64,000 nt of DNA. It comes from Hydra vulgaris (lineage: Eukaryota; Cnidaria; Hydrozoa; Anthoathecata; Hydridae). The notes beneath the pieces are model-generated. The model worked only from the letters and a program-made list of their open reading frames with translations. It was not told where the DNA came from and did not search any database. Below are positions 10,878 through 35,649 of the stretch, in pieces. Every line of letters starts with the position of its first letter. The stretch's first letter is position 1. The position numbers and the translations under genes were made by a program. The DNA is taken from positions 10,915,001 to 10,979,000 of the forward strand of contig NC_088931.1 in NCBI RefSeq assembly GCF_038396675.1. The letters are read 5' to 3'.

Positions 10878-12191
10878 TAACGGGTGATTACTAAAAATCT
10901 GGACAAAATTGCTTACATCATATTTCTATATGCAACTAATACTTTTTTTTCAAACAATTTTTAAAATGTTGCAAATTTATTCTTCTTTTGAAATATATAT
11001 TAACTTTTATATAAGTATTTTAAATTTAGTATTAAAAATGACGTCAAACGAAATGCTCCAGAGAAAACGTGTGTACCAGTTTTATCAAGAAAATTCAGAT
11101 CATTCACTGTTTCTCATTTTGAAGCAGAAAACTTATCAAGATCAACTATATATGGAATTATTAAACGTGTAGAAGAAGATAAACTATTTGAAAGGCAAAC
11201 TGGTAGTGGTAGAAAGCCGAAAATAATGACTAAGCGCGCCATCAGTCAACTTACCAAGCTTTTTGACCATAAATGTGGCATTTCTCAGCTTTTAGCTTCA
11301 AAAAAGTTCAAATGTTCTCAGTCACTTATTTCTAAGACATTGAAAACCAAAACATCAATAAAAAAAGAAAATAAATGAAGATTCCAAGTCGAACTGAGAG
11401 CCAGAGAGCAAAAAACCGACGTTTGTGTGGTCAACTTTATAAAAATTATAAAGATTTTATTTGGGTTCTTGATGAGGAGCCTTATTTTACTCTCTCGAAC
11501 AGCCAAATTAATGGTAATGATAATTTCTATTCAAGTAACATCGAATTAACACCAAACAATGTTAAGTTCAAAGAAAAAAAAGAAATTTGAAGAAAAATTA
11601 TTGGTTTACGTGGTCATTTCGCCTTTTAGCCTATCAACTCCATACATTGTATAGTCTGGAACAGCTATTAACCAACATATTTATGTTGATGAATGTTTGA
11701 CTAAAAAACTATTAGCACACATCAAACAGCTTCCAAAAAATAGCAAATACATATTCTGGCCTGATCTAGCAAGTGCCCATTACTCAAACAAAGCTGTTAA
11801 GTTTTTTAATGAAAATGGTATAAAGTTTGTAACAAAACGTGAAAACCCTCCAAATATGCCTGAATGTCGTTGTATTGAGGAGTATTTTGGTCTTATATCA
11901 AAGGAGATGTTTTCAAAAATGGTTGGCAGGCAGAGAATTTGGATCAATTACGCTCTAGAATAATTTACTGTTTTAAGAAATTCGACAAAGAGCTGGTACA
12001 ACGCTTGGCAGAGTCTACTAACAGAAGACTCGACACAATAAGAAGACCAGGTCTTGTTGAATTAAGATAAACGTTTTTATTAAAATTAGAATAAATTTGC
12101 TATTTTATTCTTTTTAAAACAATAAAATAGGTTCTAGATTAAAAGTTACTTAATTTTTAGTTTTGTACAGATTTTTAGTAATCACCCGTTA
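10878..12191 (+). mobile_element. Tc1/mariner-type transposon with both ends
   Basis: Inverted ends ACGGGTGATTACTAAAAATC (left, from 10880) and its reverse complement (right, to 12189) bound a 1310-bp element flanked by TA dinucleotides at 10878-10879 and 12190-12191. TA duplication is the insertion signature of Tc1/mariner elements. The right arm has one or two differences (for example TGTACAG for TGGACAA). The transposase inside is frameshifted. Confidence 0.9.
11038..12070 (+). pseudogene. Tc1/mariner transposase, broken
   Basis: It begins MTSNEMLQRKRVYQFYQENS at 11038, shifts frame near 11095-11115 and continues with a helix-turn-helix region (ENLSRSTIYGIIKRVEED). The catalytic domain shows the first acidic block FIWVLDEEPYF (about 11459), the second YIFWPDLASAHYS (about 11750) and the third PPNMPECRCIEEYFG (about 11850). 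There are 37 residues between the second D and the candidate third E, a spacing that would suit a DD37E group. It ends at about 12070. There are stops at about 11385 and 11588, and part of the domain between blocks one and two looks scrambled. It catalyses cut-and-paste transposition in intact relatives; this copy cannot. Confidence 0.85.
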
Positions 12192-12204
12192 ATATAAGTA
12201 TCGG

Positions 12205-12372
12205 TAAAAATAATAGGTAATAATAATAAAAACTCCAGTTATTGGTAATAATAATCAAAATAATAATAATACAAACGATAAAGATAACAATTCTATTAAT
12301 AATAATAATTATAATAATAATAATAATAATAAATAATAATAAAACAATAATAATAAAATAATAATAAAACAA
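12205..12372. repeat. (AAT)n-rich microsatellite
   Basis: Imperfect AAT/ATA triplet runs adjoin the right end of the Tc1-like element. Apparent open frames here are low-complexity isoleucine/tyrosine strings. Confidence 0.75.
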
Positions 12373-12389
12373 AAGTCATATATAAACTT

Positions 12390-13160
12390 TTGAAAAACAA
12401 AAACATCTTCAAGCGAACAAATTTACAAGAACTACAAAAACCTTTTAAAAAAATTCGCAAAAACCTGAAGAAAAACTATTACTCTCAATTATTTAATACA
12501 ATTAAAAACGATACGAAGTGCACGTGGCAAATAATGAAAGAAATTATTGGTTCCGGTTTCCTGCCACAAATGAATAGAGTCGATGACAAAAGTTTATGTG
12601 AACCAAAAACTATAGCTAAAGAATTTAACAAATTTTCCACTGATATAGGACCAACACTGTGCGAAAAAATCCCTAAGAACCAAATCTTTGTTTACTGATT
12701 ATCTAGAACCCATGGAAATTGCATTTCTTGTTTAATGTTTGATGAGTTTAAAAGAGCTTTTAAATCTGTTAAAAAAAAATTTTGAACAACTTAAAGATGT
12801 TTTTTTAGTCTTTAGAGCTTCTATCCATTAGGAGTATTCCCAGAGCAGTTAAAAATTGCAAATATTATTCCTATTTTTAAAGAACAGGACAAATCTGAAG
12901 TAAATAACTATCGCCCCATCTCTGTTCTTTCCACATTTTCAAAAATTCTAGAAAAAATTATGTTTAACAGAATATAAAAATATTTTCTTGATAATAATCT
13001 ACTTTACATTAACTAATTTGGTTTCAAGAATGATAACTCAACTGAACATGCAATTATCCAATTTGTACATGAAATCTCAAAATCAATTGAAAAATCACAA
13101 TATCCATTAGGAATTCTTATTGATTTATCAAAAGCTTTTGACACGGTCGATCACGCGGCG
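12390..13160 (+). mobile_element. LINE reverse transcriptase fragment
   Basis: The plus strand gives the linker (TKCTWQIMKEIIG near 12520), then NNYRPISVLSTFSKILEKI (about 12905-12962), then FGFKNDNSTEHAI (about 13017) and GILIDLSKAFDTVDH (about 13110-13155). These are motifs 1 to A of a CR1/Jockey-like reverse transcriptase; the D of LSKAFD is a catalytic metal ligand. A deletion or shift separates the first and second parts. The domain stops abruptly at about 13156, where a foldback element begins. Confidence 0.8.
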
Positions 13161-13500
13161 TTAATTTTTGTCCAAAAATCTTTTAACGCGAATTCGTCGC
13201 GTTGGTTTGACAAGGTTCTAACTGAAATTTTTTATATTAGGAGAATTTAGAAAAAAATCTTAGTTTTTTCTTAACTTTTTTTTAATGCTTAATTAAAATT
13301 ATTTATAATATTGTTTTTTTTATTTGTTTATGTACTCTGTGATTGATATATAAAAATATATAAATGAAAAACAATTATTTAAATATATTTATTTAGACAA
13401 AAAGAAAAAACGATTTATTTACTATTATCCTAATATAAAGAAAATCAGTACCAAACCAACGCGACGCGAACAATTATTGTTCGCGCGATTATTAAAGTTA
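13156..13500. mobile_element. foldback/MITE element with CGTCGCGTTGGTTT arms
   Basis: CGTCGCGTTGGTTTG at 13194-13209 is repeated in inverse at about 13450-13466. Homology runs inward through TTTATATTAGGA on both sides and outward through GCG-rich sequence. The whole is about 345 bp with no coding capacity. It interrupts the LINE reverse transcriptase exactly after the DTVDH motif. No target duplication could be fixed. Confidence 0.55.
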
Positions 13501-14699
13501 AATGTCGTTTAAAGTGGAATATTTTTACGTTTGGTTCAGTCTGCACTAAATATGCAGTTAAGTAACCCAGGTTCATGGCTTAATTGGTCAAAAGTTGAAT
13601 GTTTTAATGTGTTAATTTGTTGAAATATAAGTTATATATTTTGTTCATAGAAAAATATATGTATTTTTACACATTTTTCGTATTATTTAAATCATGATAA
13701 ATAAGTCTAAAAAAAGATGCTCAATAAACCACTATGTTACCTCTTCTATACACATAGTTTTACATTTGAAATTGATACTTGCGTTATTATCTTTCTTTTT
13801 AGTTACAGGTTTTTAAAGATAATATATATCTTGAAATATCGGATTTATTCTTGTAATAATTGACATTTTTAATTTCAAAAAGTCTTCAAATCTAAAATAT
13901 TGAATTACCTTTAAAATCTCTAACTAAATATGGACCTAACACACTAAGGACCATTTCTGGAATTTTTTTACAAATGCAGTAAAAGATAAGTATGATCTCT
14001 GATGTTTCAATATGACTTTTTGACTAATTTTCAGAAAATTGGCAGCCTTTTAAACAAACAAAAAACAATTTTTTAATAAAGACTTCTTGTTGAAATATAA
14101 ATATTATAAAATTTTTTATTTATTTGTCACTTGACATTTTTTAAAAGATTTCATAGTTAATAAAATTTATTTCGTAAAAATAATATTTATTAGTTAGTAT
14201 AAATAGACTATTTATACTAATAATTTAAATATTAACTTCCCTGATATAACAACAGCAGCTAGCTGAAAGATAATTGAGTATGTAAATTGTATACTACTTT
14301 ATCTTTTAATTATTGTTTTACTATAGCCTATTAAAAAGGCTATTGTGATACAATAATTATAAGATTTTATTTTAAAATGATAAAATATGATAATAACAAT
14401 ATTTTCGAATCAAAGTTTGATAACATATCTTAAAAATTTTAACAAGGCTTTCGTTAAGAAAAAACCAATAAAGTATGTGATCTTTATACTTATTTATGTA
14501 TGATATTTTTATAAAGTTTTCCACTTATACTTTGAGTTAATAATCAATTCAAAAGCAACAGTTTTACTAAAAGTTTTAGTCTTAAACGTGCAGATTTTAT
14601 TTAAATGTAACATTTAAAGAAGATTTTTACATTTATCGACGTAATTTTGTTTTAAAAGTAATTATTACTTATACTTTTATGAAAAAAAAACTTACTAGC
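13501..14699. other. AT-rich non-coding stretch
   Basis: No gene is seen. A small perfect hairpin (TTAGTATAAATAG and its complement) lies at about 14194-14220. The LINE does not clearly resume after the foldback element. Confidence 0.45.
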
Positions 14700-15140
14700 T
14701 GTACTAAAGCCCAACTAAACTTTATTATTTTTTTCCATTTTATTATTATTTATTATTTTATTTATTATAAAAATCCAAGTAAACATTCTCGCAATAACTA
14801 TTTTTTGGCAAATTGGCCCCCCTAGCTACCCCCATATTTTACTGCTATCGAAAAAAAATCAGAAAAACAGAAGTTAGTTTCCAAAAGTGTTACACTTAGT
14901 AAACTGTCTACTCTCATTTATTTTTCGTTGAAATTTGACATGTGCATAGAAAATACATGTTGAAAATTGTTTAAATAATAAATAGAGCGGGATCAGCATT
15001 CCTTCTACTACAAATTCAAGTGAGAAAATCGTCTTAATTTTCATGCAAAATTTTAAGCAAAATAACCTAATAATTTAAGTAAAAAAAAGTCGAAATCGGC
15101 CTTTTAAATTTGGGCGAGTTGGGGCTTTAGTGCCTGGGGA
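14700..15140. repeat. possible MITE with inverted ACTAAAGCCC ends
   Basis: ACTAAAGCCCAACT at about 14704 is matched in inverse by AGTTGGGGCTTTAGT at about 15117-15131. The inner sequence has C-runs and G-runs. No target duplication was identified, so element status is uncertain. Confidence 0.35.
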
Positions 15141-15299
15141 AAGATGGTTAGTTATTAAATACTATTTAGTCAAAATCTACAATTTTAATTGGCATTTTGT
15201 TTCTAGGAATTTGTTTCAACTTCTAGTTTTGAACATTGGTATGTTATTTATAATTATTTATATATATGTACATATATCTATAAGCTATACTGACTTATA

Positions 15300-17030
15300 A
15301 TTTTATTTTATTTTATTAGGTATTCACTCTTCATGAAGAGACACCCAAATATAGTCACGCGCACCAACAAATCTTTGAACAGAGCAAGAATGAATGATAT
15401 TCTTGAAATAACAAAAGAGACAAACAGGAATTTTAATATAGATGAATCGGGTTTTCAATTTTCAAGAAGAATTAAGATTATTTTGGCAGAGAAAGGCTCT
15501 AAAAATGTTCACTATGCAACATCAACAAATGCAATTATTTTATTAAAATATTGGACATCAAATTGCATTCAACTAGATGCTTATTCTAAAGTTCTAAAAT
15601 TCCTTTCTTTCTTTTCAGCAAACATCGATGCTGGTGGGTTTTTTCTTCCACCTTTAATATCTATCCAAACATAAGAATTTCGGTGAATGTTACGAGGCAT
15701 TTCCAGTTACGCTTGCTGCTATCGGGAAAAGTGAGTCTGAGAGCTATATAAACAATGAGCTTTTCATGAATATTTAGCTAATGATTTATGACAGATGGCT
15801 TATTGACAAAAGTATACTGTAGCCGTTGTCTAGTCAGACAAACATGAACAAAGAATGAATTATCATCTTGTGAAAAAGCTGGCCAATCTGCAAATATATC
15901 TCATTTTGTTTCCTCCAAATCCTACTCATTTCCTCCAACTCTCAATGACTTGTGTGTTAATGAATACAGAGCAAAGAATAATAATATGTACATTACTAAG
16001 GAAACATGTGATCCAGTTTTTCTTCTTCTTTATTGTTCTGCTATGAGAAAAACAAAATCAAAAATTCACTTAGAAAATCTAGCATCTATCCCTTTAATCC
16101 AGAAGCCCCAGATTATAGCAAACTAACAAAATAGTTTTGCAAGATGGAAAAGTGGAGCGAAGCATACAAGTAGATCCCATTCAGAAGGCAAATGCTAGGA
16201 CTCAAACCTTATCTGATAAATGTTGCACTAATCTTATAGAATCACTGGGAGCAGGCGCAACTATAAAGTTGTAAGTTATTTTTACTCATCAAACTTTCAA
16301 AATTTTCAAGGTTTAAATAAAAAAATAAATCGCCATACAAACATTCAACCCATTTAAACGTGTACATATCTTTTACAGATGTTCATTTGGATGAACTCTG
16401 TCATTAAGTGTTCTCGTTTAGAATCATTGCGTTTATCACTAGAGAAAAATGGTTTAATTATTTACAAGAAGAAATGCAGATAGAATATCAACGAGTCCTG
16501 TAAAAGAAAGAAGCCATGTAGAAGGTAATATTTATATTTCCTTTAAATTTTATTGAAATAGCATAGTCTTTATTAAGTTGCATGTATTCTGTAAATGTTT
16601 ACCCTGACACTTCAATTTAATATTGGTTTCTTGATTTTCAATTTCCTCTTTCTTAAGGCGTGAGCGAGGCATCATTCTTACCTCCTCATGCCTTGACTCC
16701 ATCAACATTGCTTTCTAAATGAACAGCTATAAGCAAAACCTAACTGCATCATAGATGGTTTCCATCGCAAAAGAAGACTGTTCTTAAAGTTAGGACAGTA
16801 GCTCAAGAACTTCATGCAACATCTGTCTTGACAACACCTCAAGTAGTTTCTTTGTTAGGGGATACCCGACTAAAAAAGAAAGATACCATTGCCGCCAAAG
16901 AAAGTTGCAAACAAGTACGATTGACAAATGCAGAAAAGAAAAAAAAAACACCTACAGAGGTTGTAAAAAGAAAATTAAGCTGTGATGCTAAAACCACAAA
17001 ATCAAAGCAGAAAAATAATGTATCGTAATT
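15300..17030 (+). pseudogene. pogo/Tigger-like (DDE_1) transposase relic
   Basis: Starting at 15333, the sequence shows the end of a CENP-B-type DNA-binding region (KRHPNIVTRTNKSLNRARMN), then the first catalytic block FNIDESGFQF (about 15435) followed by AEKGSKNVH, then NIDAGGFFLPPLI (about 15625). Next come the second block in decayed form (DKHEQRMNYHLVKKLANLQ, about 15837) and LFPPNPTHFLQLS. A tail contains IYPFNPEAPDYSKL (about 16090), and a basic C-terminus runs to a stop at 17028. Frames change at least five times. In intact relatives the protein moves its own element by cut-and-paste. The terminal repeats were not located. Confidence 0.75.
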
Positions 17031-17602
17031 TAGTTTAAATTGTATACATTTATCCTACGCTGTAAAATATAAAGTACGTCCGTACTTTAAATCTTTTCTT
17101 TAAAGTATTTTTTTATATTTTACGCTGTAAAATAAAAAAAGAATACTTTTTCGTTTTGATACGTATCATTTAAACACCTGTATTTGAAGAAGTACTTCAA
17201 TTTTCAAAAATTTAATAGGCGTCGAATACTGGAAAAAAAACACATCGAACTTGGGATGGCGTCCAGTGTTTGACATTTTGACATTTCGGAGGCTCTAACC
17301 CCTCTTTTTTTTCGGGTGTCATTCACTCAAAGTGTATTGTAAAGAGTAACTATTCCTTTATACGATAAAACATTGATATCAATATTTTATGAAATAACGA
17401 GTGAAAAATTATTATTTATATAAAACTATGCAAAAAAAAGCGTCCAACACTGGATAGTGTACCCTATATATAAAACAGTATGAAAAAATGTTTACAAATA
17501 TCTTAACTTACAACGTGTAACTGGCTACACCAATGCTGTTCATGTTTAGCAGAGAAATGCAATCAGATCATTTTATAAAGTAAATTTATGTTTATTCTAC
17601 TT
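17031..17602. other. AT-rich stretch, no gene
   Basis: TACGCTGTAAAATA-like copies occur at about 17056 and 17121. A GCGTCCA motif recurs at about 17260 and 17440 near ACACTGG-like text. No gene. Confidence 0.4.
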
Positions 17603-18066
17603 TATCGTGTTATTGATATATTTAAACCTAATATTTTTATAATATTTTAGATTTAAATATATTAATAACACGATAGCACTGCTGCTACCGTCACTCATTA
17701 CTCCATAATAAGATATACGGTTTTCGTTAAGTGATTCGGTTATATCATTCAGCAAAATACTTTTACTTAAGTATTTTACAATTTCAGCACATACAGAATC
17801 ACTTAAGTAGCTATCTCCCAAATCAACTTTATGAACTTCTTTATGAACGCTTTGAAAAAGAAGTTCATAAAGTTGATTTGGGAGATAGCTACTTAAGTGA
17901 TTCTGTATGTGCTGAAATTGTAAAATACTTAAGTAAAAGTATTTTGCTGAATGATATAACCGAACCACTTAACGAAAACCGTATATCTTATTATGGAGTA
18001 ATGAGTGACGGTAGCAGCAGTGCTATCGTGTTATTAATATATTTAAATCTAAAATATTATAAAAAT
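17603..18066. repeat. near-perfect palindrome, 210-bp arms
   Basis: The left arm 17633-17842 and right arm 17857-18066 are reverse complements with one noticed mismatch (TGATTCGG against TGGTTCGG), around a 14-nt loop. Because of the symmetry, both strands encode the same peptide, differing by one residue. The outer left flank (17603-17632) repeats the end of the right arm in direct orientation, adding a smaller nested inverted repeat. Confidence 0.92.
17660..18040 (+). pseudogene. DUF4371/hAT-type transposase fragment, duplicated in inverse
   Basis: The plus strand in the right arm, and the minus strand in the left arm, encode EVHKVDLGDSYLSDSVC followed by EIVKYLSKSILLNDI and YYGVMSDGSSSA. 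This resembles the region before the first catalytic aspartate of hAT-type domesticated or transposase proteins with DUF4371 (ZMYM/ZNF862-like), where '.D.G..YLND..C' and 'FYS...DGSTD' are common. Only this short piece is present. Open frames on both strands are a result of the palindrome, not two genes. Confidence 0.55.
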
Positions 18067-19640
18067 TTAAAAATATTACTTTTCATTTTATTTGGCTGAG
18101 ATAAGCAGGCTTTGTGGAAAAAAAAACTGCTTCAAAATTTTTGAAGTTCGAGGTGTTTTGTGTTTTTTTCGTGTTTTATTTTGTATTCATGCATTTCAAA
18201 GTTATGTTTTCATTAAATTTTAAAATTGTAAAAGTTCTTGATTTTATTCTGCATTTTTTTGTGTATTCTTGTATTGTAACTTCATTAAATATTTTTATTA
18301 AGGATAAATACTTTATTTGGATACATATTATTAACTTATTAAGTTATTATTAAATTGATAAACATTTTTATTATTAAGTTTTGTTAATGATTACACCAGT
18401 TTAATTATCGAAAGACTACCAGGAATGTAAAGGCTGGTACTACTGTGAATAAAAAGTATAAACAGCTACAAAAAAAGTATTTTAAGAATTTTGATTAATA
18501 TATTTAAACAGACTGTTTGAATATACTGTTACTTTATATTAGTAATAAACTGAAGTGTTAACAGAATTTTCTATTACAGATTTAAAAGTTTTCTATTAAT
18601 AATTTTTCATACGCATGTTGGTGTATATCTTAAAAAACGATGTTTCTCTCATTTATATTTAATAATATCCATTTATATTTTTTATGTTCAAAAACAAAAG
18701 CATTTTGTAGTTTGTTTTTAAAAGTTGATAAACATCTGATACAAGGTATCAGATATACCTTATATCAAATTATAATATTCTGATGCAAGGTATCAGGTAA
18801 TTATATACCTTGATGTTTGGGTTAAGGTTATCTTAGTAAAGCCATGATCTAATAAGTATTATGAATTTCAAAATAGGTATCACAGATGTAATGACTTGCA
18901 AATCTGCTCAGTTTTATGGCTTTTTATTAAAAAATTTGTGCTGGGAAGTATCAAAAAGAATGTTCAAGCAAAAAAATTTTTGTTTTCATTTTATTTCTGA
19001 AAATTAAATTATTCTATTGATTTAAGATTGAATTAAAGTTAGCTATTTAATCCACAACATATCTAAAGCTAGGCTGTTCAACAAGCTATGCAAATTACAG
19101 TGTGTGTAGATTTATGAAATAGAATTTTAAATTGAATGAAAATAGAACATGTTTGATAAATTGATAGGACAGTAATAACTTTTTATTTTTGCTTTTTAGG
19201 CAGGCTGTAATTACCTTCCTTCAATAAAATTAAAAGAACCTTCAACTACAAGCCAATTTAAAATAATTTTCATATTTTCTAAGAAGAATTTTCCTTTTAT
19301 TTTATTTACTAATTAGATTTTTTATAGTTTCTTTAAATCATTTTTGGGTATTGTTTAATTTTGCTGTTTTACAAATCTTTAAGTTTAAAAAATTATTTTA
19401 CATATAGATTTTTAGTTTTAATTTGTTTTCTTATAAATCAAAATCAAAATTAGCGCAAAATGTTTGTACCGACAGAAACCACTCGTAAAAACTTTTGACT
19501 ATTAAAATTTTATTGTTATTTTCACATCTTTTCCACTTACTATTACTGTTAGTGTGAAAACGCGCGTAAACTGGCAAACGGGAGATTTTGAACAAAAACT
19601 AACGCCGTGCATATACTATACCGCAACTCAAATACTACGG
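18067..19640. other. AT-rich stretch, no gene
   Basis: Short direct repeats of AAGGTATCAG occur near 18740-18800. An open frame at 18114-18353 is phenylalanine/isoleucine-rich low-complexity sequence and is not supported as a gene. Confidence 0.45.
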
Positions 19641-19649
19641 AATAAAAAA

Positions 19650-20500
19650 TAAAAATTTAAAATGGTTGGAAAGTTATCTATCCAACTGAAAACAATTTGT
19701 ACTATTTAATAATGATTATCAAACCACTTTTCTTAATATAACCTGTGGAGTCCCATAAGATTCAATTCTTGAACCTATCCTTTTTTTAATTTATATAAAT
19801 AACTTGAATAAAGCCTCAAAACAAACAATCATTATGTGTGCAGATGATACAAACTTATTCCTTTCTAACTATGATGTCGCTGAAACTTTTTAAAACAGTG
19901 AACGAAGAACTAATTAGTTCAAGTGTGTTATCTTTGAATACTAATTTAAAAAATGGTTTTTATTCAATTCGATTACAAAAAAGCGATTTCTTCCATCAAA
20001 ATTATCTCAAATCTTTATTGATCAAGAAGAAATAAAAACTGATTTTGTTACAGAATTTTCAGGGGTTTATCTTGATGAAAACATTATTTGGAATCATCAT
20101 GCTTATAATATAAGCACAAAATATTTCTAAAAACATAGGAATCTTATATAAACCACGAATCTAACTCAATAAGAAAGTCTAATCCAAATTTATTATTTAT
20201 TTATACAAAGTTATTTAAATCATATTGCTTGGCAAAGTACAGAAAAAAGTAAGTTTTTATCTACGTCAGAAACGCGCAGAAAAAAGCTTGTTAGAGTCAA
20301 ATAAACTTGTTTGGATAATTTAACTAGAGATTATTAATAAATCAACATTTTTACATGAAAAAAATAAGCGTAGTTTATTACCATTCTGGAAGTCATAAAA
20401 ATTGAAAACTGTGCGTTGGCCTGACCAACCATCTCCTCATTCTGATAAAACTATCATAGCATTCTTTGAAAATAAAACAATAAATGTAAAAAAAATTGAG
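19650..20500 (+). mobile_element. LINE reverse transcriptase fragment
   Basis: The plus strand shows the 'W..SYLSN..Q' block (about 19665), ITCGVP then DSILEPILFLIYINNL (about 19738-19807), and the catalytic-site remnant CADDTNLFLSN (about 19840). Downstream are GVYLDENIIWNHH (about 20065) and an IYYLFIQSYLNHIAW-like block (about 20190). These are motifs B to E of a CR1/Jockey-like reverse transcriptase in order. Multiple stops and shifts; dead. Confidence 0.8.
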
Positions 20501-22216
20501 CCCCAAAATAAAGTTCCTAAAGTTTGTCTATAGAAAAATGACTTTTGCGTAGGTTTAAAACACCAGGTTTACAATAATAAGCCTTTCTATTTATGAGGAC
20601 CCCATGAAACGTGGGAGAGGCTGTAATTAATGCCAGAGGAAGAACCATTAAAAGCCATGTTGTAACTTATTTAATAAGTTTTATAGAGGTTTTTATTTGG
20701 ATTTATAAACGATTCTAAAACTATTTTTAGTTTTTAATAAACCATCTAGGATAGAATAAAAATAGTTCTAAAACTATTTTATTCTATCTAATATGATTTA
20801 TTTTTTATTAAGCATAAAAAAAACCCATTCTTTATGTGTTTTTTTTATGTTATATATATACATACCTTATAACACCTCTAGCATAAAAAACCGGATTTTT
20901 TTTAAGCTTAATGAAACAATAGCTAAAAATTACATTAAAATTAAATTTGCAGCCGATCAATTGCGGGCATCGTGCTAATGTCATTTTAACGTTTTTGTTT
21001 ACGTCCTGCTGATGAGCAGTGGGCTATCGTAAATACATCCTGTTGTCAATCAATAGGGCGAATGCTAGTGTTGCTGGTATATTTACTACATATGGTAAAG
21101 TATCAGCTTATTTTATTGAGTTTTGCTCCTCTTTACCCAACACCAGACTATGAATTATTTTTTTACTTTAAACAATTGTCTGCTTAGTTTGTTCAAAACT
21201 ATTTTTTAACTTCGTACAAAAAAAATAGTCCTGCTTCATGTTTTTGTCACATTGCGACAGCAGTAATAATTGATTTGTAAACATAATCAATTATGAAATT
21301 TAATAGAACAATTTATTAGTTGAATGTGTAAATCGAATGCAAGAAAAAAAATAAATAAAAACTTATCAATAGTTGACAAGTTAGGGTTCATCTTTTGTTA
21401 AAATAATGTAAAATTAATTTACCTAAATATAAATACATTGTTGAGATAAATGCATGTAGCTATTTTAAAAACCAACAATACTATAAAAAAAAATTATTAT
21501 TATTCTAAAACAAACCTAAATATTTACTAATTATTTATTAAATCTTTAATTTATGGTCTGAAGCCGAATCTAGAAAGTGAATAAGTTTATAATATGTAAA
21601 TACGTAATAATATTAGTAATGTAGCATAATATAAACAAGTAATACAAAAATGTAATGAAAAGTTTTATTAGCTTATCTAGCTAGCGATCCTCATAATAAT
21701 ATCGCTGTCATTATTGTTACGAATATCGCTAGCTAGTCGCTAGCCGATTTTCCACATTTAACTGATTTCCCACATTTAGACTTAAAATTAATTCAATAAT
21801 CTTTTTCATGGATCAAACTACTCTGCACACTTTTGTTAACTTCAATTGCTAACTTCAGCAGTCTATAATTTAATAGACAGAATTTTTAATATAAACTCTG
21901 CGCACTTGTTATATAAATTCAAAAAATTATTTGGAGCAAAGCCCATTAAACAATTTTTTATGAATTTTAATAAAACTCAATGTTAGAGAAAATGGAACAA
22001 AAATAACGCAAACATATTTGTCAGCTATAAAATACAATAAAACTTGCTCTTTATATATGTTTTAGTATTCTTCTGTTTTGTAGCAATGTATTTGTATATT
22101 TTTACTGTTCTATTCCCTACTTCTTGACTCAGTTATTCAAATCATCAATTTTTTATGCAAAATGTATATAGATACAAAATGTTAGCAAAATAATCAGATT
22201 AGTAACTGTAAAAAAA
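20501..22216. other. AT-rich stretch with small hairpins; 3' flank of the secreted-protein gene
   Basis: An inverted duplication with about 20-bp arms (GATAGAATAAAA core) lies at 20748-20790. Another imperfect hairpin with CTAGCTAGCGAT arms lies at 21677-21745. No gene is seen. The segment just left of 22217 would be the 3' untranslated region of the minus-strand gene; an ATTAAA-type signal on the minus strand lies at about 21965. Confidence 0.45.
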
Positions 22217-33508
<11,292 letters not shown>

Positions 33509-33728
33509 TTTAATATAATGAAGTTTACAAGTGCATATACATTTCTCCAAATTCAGATGTTACCGCCATTTTGTTTAGCTACTTTTTTATGATGTGCAAG
33601 TAGCGGGCGAATTCACTGAGTTTATTGAATATTATATTTACCTTCGGCATTTCTCATTTACAAAATGCGCACTCCAGAAACCCTGAAATTAAAATAAGAA
33701 AGTTTTTATCATTCCTTAAAAAATGTAT

Positions 33729-35134
<1,406 letters not shown>

Positions 35135-35439
35135 AAGAGTATAAAAACTCAAAGCTACTTTTTTTTCTAGATTGCTGAATCGGAAAAAGAAATTTTATCT
35201 TGAAAAAGCAAATGAAATCCTTCAGACTCTTTTTCTGAAAAATACGAAATAAGTTTAATGTTAAAAATATGTACATTCTGTACATTGCAAACATAAATAA
35301 GTTATGTACATTCTTCATAATAATAAGTTTTGTTATAATATGATACTTTATCAATATATTAACATAATTTTTCATGCCATAAAAATACTTGGATATCCAA
35401 TTTATTCAAAATAATTAAAAATTTGTTTGTTTTGTTTTA

Positions 35440-35640
35440 TTAGTGGTTAATGGTTTTGTTGGCACTCATACTCTCATAAACCTTTTTGAGCTCACAATAA
35501 ACCTGATCACCTACTTGTTTTGAAAAAGTTCTGTGTCCATTATCATTATTATTACTTTTTAGAAATAGTGCAATATGATCATGGTCAATATGATCACTTA
35601 AAGAAACATTTTCTAAGTAGTACAAGTTTAAACACTTCAT
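35440..35640 (-). CDS. unassigned short open frame
   Basis: 66 codons from an ATG at 35640 to a stop at 35440, containing DHIDHDHIALFLKS and VGDQVYCELKKVYESM. Composition is more protein-like than in neighbouring chance frames. It could be a terminal exon or a piece of an unrecognised element. No splice partner was found. Confidence 0.25.
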   Translation of the reverse strand: MKCLNLYYLENVSLSDHIDHDHIALFLKSNNNDNGHRTFSKQVGDQVYCELKKVYESMSANKTINH

Positions 35641-35649
35641 TAAACCAGC

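Noticed and set aside
17597..17968. Two separate genes in opposite directions (17597-17968 minus, 17731-18099 plus)
   Set aside because: They are the two readings of one palindrome.
33509..33550. N-terminal extension of secreted-protein exon 1 to 33550
   Set aside because: The codon at 33548-33550 is TTG, not ATG. The first in-frame ATG is at 33508 and starts a good signal peptide.
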